NCBI GenBank assembly: GCA_037976565.1
Contig: CP137679.1
Span: 6,291,710 to 6,355,709, forward strand
DNA: 64,000 nucleotides
DNA from: Mesocentrotus franciscanus
Taxonomy: Eukaryota; Echinodermata; Echinoidea; Camarodonta; Strongylocentrotidae
Direction of reading: 5' to 3'
Part shown: piece after piece, positions 26,301 to 38,121 of the stretch
How the letters are laid out: each line of letters starts with the position of its first letter
Numbering within the stretch: the first letter of the stretch is position 1
Notes under the pieces: model-generated
What the model saw: the letters and a program-made list of their open reading frames with translations, nothing else
Database searches by the model: none
Told to the model about the DNA's origin: nothing
Made by a program: the position numbers and the translations under genes

Positions 26301-29300
26301 CTCCCTCCCGTCACAGACGGGTTGGGAGTCTGTGAGACTGTCTGACCCTCCCGTCCAGGGTACGTCCGACAATGCTCTGGTGGGGGCTCTTTTACCGACG
26401 ATTCCCGTCCACAAAAAGACCCGCCTCGTAACTGCGGTTACGAAATCGAAGTCGAAGCTTAAGGCTAAGACGGGGAGGAGAAGCGCCGTCTCCGCGGAGG
26501 CTCCCGCTCCCTACTCTTCGGTCGGCTTCTTCCCGTCACAGACGGGTTGGGAGTCGTAAGAGACTGTCTGACCCTCCCGTCCAGGGTACGTCCGACAATG
26601 CTCTGGTGGGGGCTCTTTTGCCGACGGTTCCCGTCCACAAAGACCCGCCTCGTAACTGCGGTTACGAAATCGAAGTCGAAGCTTAAGGCTAAGACGGGAG
26701 GAGAAGCGGTCTCCGTGGAGGCTCCCCCCTCCCCTTCGGTCGGCTTCTTCCGTCACAGACGGGTTGGGAGTCGTAAGAGACTGTCTGACCCTCCCGTCCA
26801 GGGTACATCCGACAATGCTCTGGTGGGGGCTCTTTTGCCGACGGTTCCCGTCCACAAAAGACCCGCCTCGTAACTGGGGTTACGAAATCGAAGTCGAAGC
26901 TTAAGGCTAAGACGGGGGGAGAAGCGCGGCCCGCGGAGGCTCCCGCCTCCCCTTCGGTCGGCTTCTTCCGTCACAGACGGGTTGGAAGCCGTAAGTGTCT
27001 GATTCTCCCGTCCAGGGTACGGTCTGTCAGTTTGAGGGTGTACTCGAGTGAGTCCGCCGCACCTCGTGCCGCCGTGATAACTCAGAAGTACACCTTTGCT
27101 AGCTCTCTTGCCCCGTCCGCGGGTGGTCGTGGAGTAAAGCCATGTCCCGGCCATGTCTCGGTCATGTCTCGCTCTTAGTCGATGTCTGCCTTGGGCACAC
27201 ATTACACTACGGCTGGGGAGGGTACGGCCTCATTTTAAGACGCCAACCCTTCTCCGTTGCCATCAAGCATGCTGAGCCTCTCGATTACTTGAAGCTCTTT
27301 GCGGAGGAAAGCGGAGGGCTAAACCCCCAGACCCCTCGACCGACCTCTGGTGGTATAGGCCTTCCTCGTACGCGGTCGGCCCTGTCCATTCTTTGGACAT
27401 GGGCGTCCAGGACCTCGGTCGGTTTAACCCTGTCGGGTTCGAACCCGTCCCGACATTGTGGCTTGATCGGGTACCAGTTACCTGGATTGTGACCGATCTT
27501 TCGGATCTCTCCTTCCAGTATCCGGACCTGTTTACATGTTCCTGATACTCAGGACCCTGTTCTCTTACTGGTCTGATACCCGGTTTTGGTCTTCCGGCGG
27601 CTCGGTGCCGCCTGACCAAAGCTGCCCCTCCTATCTCGGTCACCGCCTGGCGAGTAGACTAATGATCGTGGTTGCGCCCGCCCCCTCGGGGCCAGGTTCT
27701 CCACGTAGTTGATTTGAGGGTCAGGATGGTGACTCTGAGTCACTAGTCAGCGCGGCTCCCAAGCCCCTCGTGGTTTGGCAGCCGACGTGCAGGCTCTTCC
27801 AGAGTCTTAATTACTGAAGGCCTTCGCTCTGCCTCTACCAGGTACGACCCAGGCTTCCCTTCTCCCTCCGCGGGAATGCCGCTCACGGCGTTTTACCAGT
27901 CCGGTGACAGGTATCTTGTGAGTTTGGAGATTTGTCCCCCTCCGGGACTCTCCTCCCCTTCTAGTTATGACAGGCACCACCCTAGGGTCGGCCAGTCATT
28001 TAGAGTGCGTCACACTGAGCTCCACCTTTGGGTCAAGCTCTGTGTCTCATGGGTGTGGTTGCGAGTTGCCCTGGTTTCACCCACAACTTTGTTTGATCCA
28101 CTTTAGGGAAAAGCAAAGTTCCCGACCTCACAGAGGCTCCCGTTGTCTTGTAACTGTTGAGCCTCTGACGCAGTTGAGCGGGTCGGACCCGGTCGCACTG
28201 AGCCTAAATTTCTGACTTACGAAGTCTAGTAAGACCGCTATACTCGCTTCGTCTCCCGTGTCCACGGGTAAGAAGCGCAAGCGTTTTGACGTCCAGCTTC
28301 TGACTGGGTCAAAGGTAGAGAAGACGGAGTTATGTATTACTTCAGTCGGTGTGTTCTCTAGCCGCTCGGGCTGGGCTTCGGCCCTTTGATGCTTTTGGCG
28401 ACTGGAGATACCAGTAGTCCAGAAAGGCATCCTGGGTTCGGGCGGAGGCTCAGTTGCTGCCTCTTCCCGTGCCTCGGCTAGCAATGAGCCGGCCCTGGTC
28501 ACACCTTCCGACATCCGAGACACTTTAGGCCCGGTTGCCTGGTGCTGCCTTTGGCCTTCCAGCATGTGCCGTCGGCCTGTTGGTGGGAGTTGGGCCTGTA
28601 GCTCCTGCTGCCCTTGACGCTCCTCCAGGAGGAAGTCGGCAGCTGTTTTGGGTTCCTGCCCTCACCCGTCAGTCTGTCTAACCCGTCAGTCTGACTGGGG
28701 TATTTTCTCGCGGTTGTTTCGGTTGATTTACCACTCAACAGAAAGGTCCCGACCACATGCACATAAGCCTTTCGCACCAAGATCTTGCCGTCTCGGATGC
28801 GGTGAGGCGTGGTCTATAGTGGTGACCATGCTGAGCCTTTTAAGCTAAACCTTCCAGTTTTAGCAAGGCCCTTGGGCAAACTTCGTCACCCGGCGCTTCG
28901 GCGAGGGTAAGAAGTTTGTAGTTGGTATTTTATGAGGACTATTGTAGCCTTCTAATATCCAGTCTCCGACTGTGACTTAGACGGAGAGGGCCGTGGTGAT
29001 TTTCAGATCTCAGCCTGCCTTCTCTCCAACCGTTCAGACTGGGCTTCTCGTTGTGTAGAAGCATTTTGGTGGGCGACAGGGTTTACCCTGGTCCCTCCTG
29101 TCCGGTCTGAAGCCCAGTTACGTTTGTCTGGTGTAAGCCGGTACCCGCTTTAGGTTGGAGTCCGTCTTACCGAACTCGACCTCTGAGAGGCTGGGCACAA
29201 TTCCCAGCTCACCTTAAGGGTAATCAGAGTCGCTGATGTTTAGGGCAACGGGCCCCGGCGGGTTCCCGTTCCGGCTTGTTTCAGTCAGTGTTTCGAGTTT

Positions 29301-32300
29301 TCTGTCCGTTTTGTTGCGGACATCTGCCCCTCTCCCGCTGAGACCGGACCTGTGGTCCAAGCCTCTGTCGGGATTCTCCGTCATTGTCCCACGGTGCCTA
29401 CTCTCTCTGGCCACCCGGCCGGTGTCGGGAGGACGCTATGACTTCTGGACTCTCTGAGAGAGCCTCGCAGTTTATAGTCTAGAATCGTAGGGATCCCACG
29501 AGGGCCCTTTACAACCCTCGTTTGGAGCCCTGCTCCATTTGGTGTGAAGACCTTGGGGTCTCACCCGTAGACCACGGTAGGTGTCATGGCTGAAAAGTCC
29601 TTTACACTTTTCGTGGTTACCGTTCGCCCTCGCAGCCACTCGTGTCGGGTTTTCCGGGCGGCTCGGTGGTTTATCTCCCATTTCTTGTCCAAGTTACTGC
29701 GTTCCTTCTGCAGCGGCCAGCTATCCCAAAGCTGGCTCCTGCTTGAGCCTTCGAAGGTTTTGGACGCTTTGGCAAAGCTTCCCTTTGGGCCTTTGTCTAA
29801 GGCCTCACTTATTCGCTTGACGATGAATCAATAGCTTCCGGACAGCGGAGGAGTACGCTCCTTGCGCTGTCTACCTCCCAGGCCACATCAGGTGGGAGAG
29901 GCGGGAGTTCGGCTGGCCCTACGGCCTTCCTTCGTTGCCAAGAATAAGTCGGCGTCCTCCGGACTGCTGGTGGAGGTTTTCCTCATTCTTCCTGAGGAAT
30001 TCTCCTCGGTCGCGGAGGACAAGGTTTGGTGCCCCTTCAGGGCACTCAAGTGGTATTTAGTTAGAACTAAGGTTCAGCGAAAAGGTGACCAGTTGTTCCT
30101 CATTTCGCGGGAGCCCCTTTTCCCCTGCGTCTCGAGAATCCATCTCCAGATGGATAGTGGACGCTGATCAGACGGCGGGTCATGGGGCCCTGCTCGCTGA
30201 GTGCAGGACCAGGGCCCATGATACCAGAAGTATCAGTACTTCCTGGGCGTTGTTCCAGGGAGTGGGTTTGGATGACCCTTTGGCGGTCTCCCAATTCCTT
30301 TACGTCTTTTATCTTCGGACGTCCCCTCTGGGAGGGTTGTTTGCAACTGCGTCCCTGCGGGCGGCTTCGGCTGCCATTGTTCCCAGTAATCTCCTTCTCG
30401 TTCGGGACATGCCTCCCGGTTCGTGTATGTGCTGGTCTAGCAAATAATAGGTAGATACATTGATTTATTGTGGTAAATCAGAAAAATCAGAACTGATTTT
30501 ATTATTTACTATATAAATCTATGTATCTACCTATGTCCCTCCCTCCGTCCCCTCTCCTTGCGGGCAACATGTCCGAAGCTTTGTCTTTGGAGGCTCGTGA
30601 AAGAGGATGAATGGCGGGCGTGCGGTGCGCACGGGAATTATGGGAAGGCGATGTTGGGCATGCGCGAGTGTGACGTTTTTAAAGAGTTCTCGATGGTGGC
30701 GTAGTTTGGATAAACTAGCAAATAATAGGTAGATACATAGATTTATATAGTAAATAATAAAATCAGTTCTGATTTTTCTGATTACTGAGCTAGGAGACAT
30801 TGCCAGGCATAGTGCCAGGTGGAGGGGCACAAATCGAAACTTAAATTTTTTTTTTTTTTTTTGTGTACCCGTGTATAAAACGCACCCCCGACTTTCAAAT
30901 TTTTTCGGCGGCAAAAAAGTGTGCCTTATACACAGAGATTTACGGTATTGTAGGTTTTTCAAGTGCTGTGTAAAAGGGGGTTGGATGTACACGATTTTTC
31001 CCACTTGCATAAATTTATAATATACATCTGACCCCATATTCAATTTCAATTTCAATTTCAATTTATTTGCTCATAAAAATCCAGAAAACACATAAATCAA
31101 CATGATACAAAGGGTAAAAATCACAAGAAAAATTAATAACAAAGTATACATTGGATTAAGTATGAGAGGGACAGCAAGAAAGGAACAAGCCTTGTGATTA
31201 GCTGACCCTGTAACATAATACATTAAAGACGCTACAAAAAATAACAAATCACTTACTACAACATAAAGGGGGGTATGCCTATACATTTAAACAGACAAAC
31301 TTGGTGAATACCTGTCTAAAATAAAGTGCCTAGATTTTGACTTAAAAACATTTAACGAAACTGCTTGTTTAATATCTGAAGAAAGAGAGTTCCAGATTTG
31401 GGGTCCTTGAAATAATATTGAGTTTTTAAAAGATGAGAGCCTCGGTTTGGGTAAATGAAAATCATTAGCATTTCTTGTATTGTATCCATGATATTCATTA
31501 TTGAACTGAAAGAATGTTTTGATATAGTCTGGCAAGAGGTAATTGTTACATAAGTACATAAATATAAGTACCTGAAATACATACATATCATGAAATTTCA
31601 ATACACCTGATTCAACAAATAGAGGGTTGGTATGGGCAAGGTAAGGTGCATGAGACATAATTCGTATTGCGTTTTTGTAAAATAAACAATCTATCAATGT
31701 GATTATTACTTGCACTACCCCAGGCAAGAATACCATAATTAAGGTACGGGTATACAATTGCATAATAAATCATTTTTAAAATCTCCTTTGGAAATGATCT
31801 TAAAGAATACATTATTCCTATATTTTTTGCCAGCTTATTGCACAGACTATCAATGTGATTTTTCCATGTAAGTTTATGATCTATTGTAATGCCTAAAAAT
31901 TTTACTGACGTTACACACTTAATATCTGTATTGCACACTCTAATTGAAAGATAATCTGGTATCAATAAATTACTAAAAATGATATAACTGGTTTTTGCTA
32001 CATTAATTATCATTTTATTTGCGTAAAACCACTCAGATATTAATTCAAGTTCAGAATTGAATAGATTATGTAAATCCTGATAGTTAGGATGGGATAAAAA
32101 CAGACTGGTGTCGTCAGCAAACATAATACAATGTAATAATTTAGATACTTTACTAAGGTCGTTTATAAACAAAAGAAACAACAGTGGTCCTAAAATAGAA
32201 CCCTGTGGTACCCCACATGAGATAGTCCCTTGCTGTGATTTGCATTTAGAAATTTCAACATATTGTTTTCTGTTTGATAAATAACTTTCAAATAATTAAG

Positions 32301-35300
32301 TACAATACCTCTTATGCCATATAATTCAAGTTTGTGTAATAAAATAGCGTGATCGACTGTATCAAAAGCCTTCTTCAAATCTAAAAACATTGCAATCATA
32401 TATTTCTTGTTATCAAGAGCATTAACAACAGTGTGAACAAAATCAATAAGAGCCGATGACGTCGAATGTCCAGGAAGGAAACCATATTGGTTCAAAGATA
32501 ATATATTGCACTTGCTTATAAAATCAAATAATCTATTATACATACATTTTTCTAAAATTTTAGAGAAAATTGGCAAGACTGATATGGGTCTGTAATTTGC
32601 AACATTTTCACTTGAACCACTTTTATATACAGGAACAACACGAGCAATCTTTAATTCATCGGAAATATACCTAGATCTAAGCATTGATTGAATATTGCAC
32701 AGATGGGTTGACATAAAATATGTATAGATTTCTTTATAACCTTGATACTTATATCATCGTACCCAGGACTGCAATCACTCTTTATATTAGACACAATATC
32801 AATGATCTCGGTACATGTGATTGGTTTAAAATAACACGTACTAGGATTCCTATCCAAATAACGACAAGAATTCAAATTTAAATTATTGCCCTGATCAACA
32901 GGATATTTCAATTCAGATACAATATTAATAAAATATTCATTAAATACATTACAAATGTACAAATGTACATTACAAAAGTGAATTCATCATTCTTGACTAA
33001 GTCTTTCAATACCTGACTAGTTATAGCAGCTTGTTGTCTTGTATTAAGTGATGCAGCCATTGTGATGATAACGAAGTCCAATGAACATTCAACTGATACA
33101 GGTGTGTAGAATGAAAAGAATTCACTTATTCCTTTGAATAGACCATCGGAAGTTCAGTGCACATGTTTCAGTGTAACTCTAATTCCAATGTGAACTGCAC
33201 TCTCAGTTAAAAACAACCCCATAAAAACCAGCACATGGGACCAGAAGATAAAAAAGAAGACCAGTTTGAAGATGTCTCACTTTTCAATCCAATATTCTCC
33301 AAGCTAAATCAAAGTTCTATACATCCTACATTCCAGCAGATATCTTCTATAAGAAGTTGTAGACAAAGATATGATAAAGATCATTCTCTATCGTAAATAT
33401 GGCAGTGTAGATCAAGATCTTTCCTACACTTTAATAAAGAGTGATATCTTAGATATCAATTCATACAGAAAAAGTTAAGAATTGGCTCAAACAAATCACA
33501 GAGATTTTATCTACAATTTGAAAAGTCTGAAAAACAGTTTCCCTGATTTAAATCTGACCCCCCACCAATTTTCGCCAGTATTTTCTTTACTTTCAGTTAT
33601 TGGCTACTTTTGCTATTATGGAGTGATAACCCCCAAGTCAGATGTCTGTTTTCAAATTAAACAAGATGTGGCTCCATAATTTGTCTGAATGTACGTCCAA
33701 CTTTTTGGAATGACCCTATACTAAAAAGAAAATTAAACCTCGATCACACTGCTAAACAGACTGATGCTGTAATGTATTTTTTTGTTTGATCTGGTTTTGG
33801 TGTCATGAGTGTGACTGTCAATCCAATATAGCCTTTCATTCTTTCTGGCTGTGATAAACCCTGGCAATTATAAATATTGAGATCTCTATCTTTTTCAAAA
33901 TCAGTATCGAAACCATATGTTTTTCAATTAATGTTATCACTTTTTGCTGGTGTTGAGTTGGATATTATAAATGATATGTGGTTATGGTGGCTAAAAGGAA
34001 ATTGGAAGGTAACTCGTTATGGTCTTATATTGTTTTACCTCTATCAAATGATACATTGTGCCAGTTATTAAATTTTCTATCCATGATTTTTGATGACTTA
34101 TAAATGGTACATGTACGATGGTACAATATAACAACAAAATGATGCCAGTTCTAACTCGCACTATAGTGCTTGGTTAACTCAGTTATAGACACCAGCTCTA
34201 GCATTGAATGATAAGCCGTTGATTAAGTCAGTCTTAGACACCAGGGGGCCGTTTCTCGAAACTCATAAGTCTTAACTTCTTGGACATCCCATTGAAACGT
34301 GTGTTATACAATTAACACGCGTATCTATGGGATGTCCACAAACTTAAGACTTATGACGGTTTTGAGAAATTGGCCCCTGCTCTAGCTTGGAATGATAAGC
34401 GCTGTGGAATGACCCACTCAGTAATAACTAGTGACCTCCATTGACCAATTACTGTCGAAGTTGGGAGACAGGAGCTTCGTTATGGACCATTTAGTCCGAA
34501 ACAAAATTAATCATAGCTCCAGGATATGTATCTTTGCGTTCCTTCCTGATTTGTCATTGTGATGCGCTAATTGGCCTCTTAAAGTGTCAAAATGGTACAT
34601 GTATGCGGTTAGCCCTGACATTTTCATTTAAAAGGCTTGTATACTGTTGGGAATGAAATATAAGGGGTATCCAGATATGTGGCGTAGGAAAGGTCCAATC
34701 GGGGGAACTAGTCTGCAGGCACATGCTCTATTTTGACACTTAAACAAAATCCCATAAAGCCTTGAGCTTAGCCTAACCTAATCAGTCTCTGGCTGTGTTC
34801 AGAGTAGCTTTAGTATATGTCCCATGGTGTGCTTTTGGGGCTACTTTTCAAGCTTGCTTGCATGAAAATAACACTCTTTAATTTGTTTTGCATGGAACTC
34901 TATACAAATTTTAGGGGGCTCTTTTATGACTTTCGGGGGATCTTTTTGGCATTTCGGGGGCGAAGTCACCCCGAGCCCCCGTGTATTTTTTCCCTGTGCT
35001 GCAGACTTTGGAAGTTTAGTCTACATAATCTTTAAGGCACGTTTCACGGGTAGTGTCCTTTTTAGCATTTTTGTTTTGCAGAGCTTTGTTGTAACAAAAT
35101 TAAAAGGGCTTCAAGATCATTGTTGGCATTTTTCGTTAAATCCCTGCAGGGGCAACCTCCACTAGCTTAACAAAATTCATTTGATCTGTATCTCTGCTCA
35201 AAATGGTCAAAATCTGGTCTCCAAGCTGTCAACCTGTGAAACAGAAAAAGAGGGAATGAAGAGATCAGGGTTCCTTCTTATATGTACATTGTATATATAC

Positions 35301-38081
35301 ATTTACAAGTTTGCAATCTCCTATCTCTTATGTACATAGTTGTGATTAATCGCAACTGTTTATAAGACGGGCCCAAGAGGACCATTGCATTTTCTCTCAT
35401 ATTTCTCATTTCTCATTATTCTCTTTCTCCCTTCTTTTTTTTGTCTTTGCTTTCCTTGCCCCCCATGTACATACTTGTATGCCACTGATCTTGATAGATT
35501 ATCTACGGAATTGATAGTGCTTCCTAGATAAAGAACTTTCTGTAGCAGACATGTAGATTTATTAGAAGATGATATTTGGTCACCATTTATGGCAGTGGCG
35601 TAGCTACAATGGGACTTCCTAATGGTATGGCCAAAGCAAAATATATGGAGGGGGAAAAAAGAGAGGAGAAAGTTAACATGAAACAAATATCAAAGCATTC
35701 TATTTTATCCTCACCATAATCCTTAATCATTCAATGAGGAAGACTGGTGCCCCTTCTTTCCCACCCCCCCCCACCCTTGCATATGATACCAGTGACCCCT
35801 CATGGCTCTTTGTTGTATATACCAGGCTTAAAAGATACTATGTCCCTTTTGCAGCCAACATCAAATTCTGTCAAACTTTGCAGGAATTATGAATATGTCA
35901 TGTATGTCCTATCTTAGACCGAAGATTTCTGTCTCTTTCGTTCGTTAGCCTCTGATTTGGGTAGGGTTGGCTCCTCTTTAGAGACAGAAGCCGACCATAG
36001 GGACTGCATTGCAAACTGGTAACTGCATAAAAACACCAAACTTATGCAGAGATGCCAACCATTACGGTTTCGCCATATTTGTTACGGTTTTATTGCTCTT
36101 GTTACGGCGTTACGGCAAACAACCAAAAAGGTACGGGGAAACGTTAAATAAGTACATAATAGCGTATGCCACCTATCTATACATAGCGTCCGTACACAGC
36201 TCTCTACGGCGCTGCATGTCTCACGCATTAACGCACAAGTTCACTGAATTTCACTACCGTAAATCTCTGTGTACAAGACGCACTTTTTTGCCGCCGAAAA
36301 AAAAAAGAAAGTCGGGGGTGCGTCTTATACACAGGTACAACAAATTTTTTAAATTTATTTTATTTATTTATTTATTTTTGTTAAGTTTCGATTTATGCCC
36401 CTCCACCTGGCACTATGCCTGGCAATGTCTCCCAGCTCAGTAATCGGTGTGTTGACTCGCCACTCGGAAACTAGAACAACACTCAAATTTGTCTGTCATC
36501 TTCGTTTGAAAGTAATCTTTCTAATAGATCTCAATATGTAGTTTATAATAATAATTCCTCCAATTTTCTTCTATTACACACGGCTTACCACAAGGTTCTA
36601 TCCTAGGTCCACTACTGTTTTTAATTTACATTAATGATCTTACACATTCTTCTAAAAAACGACATTGTTACTATTATTTGTGACAAGTTCACAAGCACAA
36701 ATCGGCGCCTTCAACTGCACCTCGCAGTTAAATGAAAGTCTTTCCCCGCGTGGGTTTTTCAACACAGTGTCGGCAAAACATTGCATGGATGAGCACTTTC
36801 GCTTGCTACACGCTATTTACATTGTGCACATGAGCTATGATGCCAACAGCAGACCGTCCGCCGCCATCTTGTTTAAATCCAAAACAACACGGCCGCCGTC
36901 ACTTGTATTCTACGCGTACGCGCGGTTGTGCGTTTTGGGGGGAGCAAGATGGCGGATGATCGTGTGTGCGATAATTCAGCAGGCGCATTGCAAGTGCGGT
37001 ACGGTGCGTGATGTTCATGAATGCCGGGCCTAGCGGCCTGGGCTGGTACTGGCGTACCAGTGTGCGTATGGTGCATTGGTGTGTAGGATACGAGTTCTGC
37101 CATTTTGATTGTGGATTTGAATTTGCCGTTTGACGCTTGAACGAGGTGTTTTCTTCCTGGATATTATCATGGATTCACACAAAAGAGCGAGTACCCGAGG
37201 AGGAGATCCTAGACCTATAACAGATTTTTTAAAAACGTTTGATGCACATCTTTATTTTGAACTTAAAAATGGTAGGTTCGAAATGCAGTAATAAGTATAG
37301 CCTAGGACTAGTAGGAGTGATTTGGTGTTTGTGTGCGTTTTTTGGGCGAAAAATATGCTGCGTTGTCTTGTGTTACGGAGAGACCCCCATTTGTTACTGA
37401 CAGCCATCCTATAGGGTTGGCATCTCTGCTTATGCCCAAAATACTACATTTTACCCGATGCATATCCGATGCATTTATTATTGTAAATTAGGCCTAGGTT
37501 CCACTTACCAGATTGACTGTATGATGCGCTTAAGGGTCTTTTTTTCTAGATTTTAGACGATGAAAATCCGGAAAAAAAGCAGTTACCAGTTTGCAATGCA
37601 GTATCTATGGTCGGCTTCTGTCTCTAAAGAGAGGAGCCGGCCCTACCCAAATCAGAGACTAACAAACGAAAGGGACAGAAATCTTTGGTCTAGTCCTATC
37701 TGTGAAATTTAAACGTTAAAATATGATGACGGTTATGAAGGAAAGTGATCTAACCAAAGCAATAATTTTCATGTCATTTTCACACTTCTTCTTTTCAGCC
37801 CAAATGTTGTGTAGTCTAGTAACCCTTTGCCTGTAACTCAACAACTCATGGTTGTGGGTTGCTACAGACAAGTTATCTGCATGTTTGCATATATTGTAAA
37901 TCTCTTTACAAGTCATTAAACAGGAACAAGAATGACATAAAAGTAGAAGTGTTATTAAAAACAATGAAATATAATTTGAATATTGAGCAAAAAACAGAAG
38001 TTGTAATAATGTGCCAGAATATTTGTATTGCTCTTTATGAACTTGTTTTCAATTCTCAGTTATACTTGAAATATGAATGAA

Positions 38082-38121
<40 letters not shown>

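Larger units (their letters stand above)
24538..30783 (+). mobile_element. Degenerate DIRS-type tyrosine-recombinase retroelement
   Basis: Inverted terminal repeats of about 145-165 bp (24538-24703 and 30600-30783) flank a 6.2-kb GC-rich interior. At 30437-30534 lies an internal complementary region: 42 bp complementary to the left end joined to 56 bp complementary to the right end. That arrangement is diagnostic of the DIRS1 group, where it templates the circular intermediate. The tyrosine recombinase is recognisable at 29740-30447. A short gag-like start (MDSSEPVTRVSPPASV) begins at 25263. The reverse transcriptase, RNase H and methyltransferase expected between could not be identified; the interior has many stops and frameshifts. 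No target duplication is expected or seen. Confidence 0.85.
36047..37428. mobile_element. CAGAGATGCCAACC-ended transposon nested in the Mutator-like element
   Basis: It begins CAGAGATGCCAACC and ends GGTTGGCATCTCTG, flanked by CTTATG on both sides (36041-36046, 37429-37434). Inside are a GTATAA-CGCACC repeat (36258-36445), a LINE fragment and a GC-rich region. A 41-codon ORF follows at 37169. The TIR and 6-bp duplication match the element at 41239-42299. The superfamily is not settled; IS3EU-type elements also make 6-bp duplications. Confidence 0.8.
35915..37692. mobile_element. Mutator-like foldback element with 9-bp target duplication
   Basis: Ends TAGACCGAAGATTTCTGTC and GACAGAAATCTTTGGTCTA are inverted, and arms of about 110 bp continue (GGCTCCTCTTTAGAGACAGA against TCTGTCTCTAAAGAGAGGAG). 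GTCCTATCT flanks it on both sides (35906-35914 and 37693-37701). A 9-bp duplication points to the MuDR/MULE superfamily. Without the nested insertion the element would be about 390 bp, a non-autonomous MITE. Confidence 0.82.

Noticed and set aside
25336..28848. Many overlapping frames of 60-149 codons in the GC-rich block
   Set aside because: They belong to the degenerate DIRS interior and its tandem repeats; low stop frequency reflects GC content. None has a recognised domain except the recombinase further downstream.
33482..33679. 65-codon frame beginning MAQTNHRDF
   Set aside because: No family similarity, no splice context and AT-rich surroundings; it is compatible with chance.
35915..37692. 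hAT assignment for the nested element because of the CAGAG start
   Set aside because: The flanking duplication is 6 bp in both family members rather than the 8 bp typical of hAT, so the superfamily is left open.
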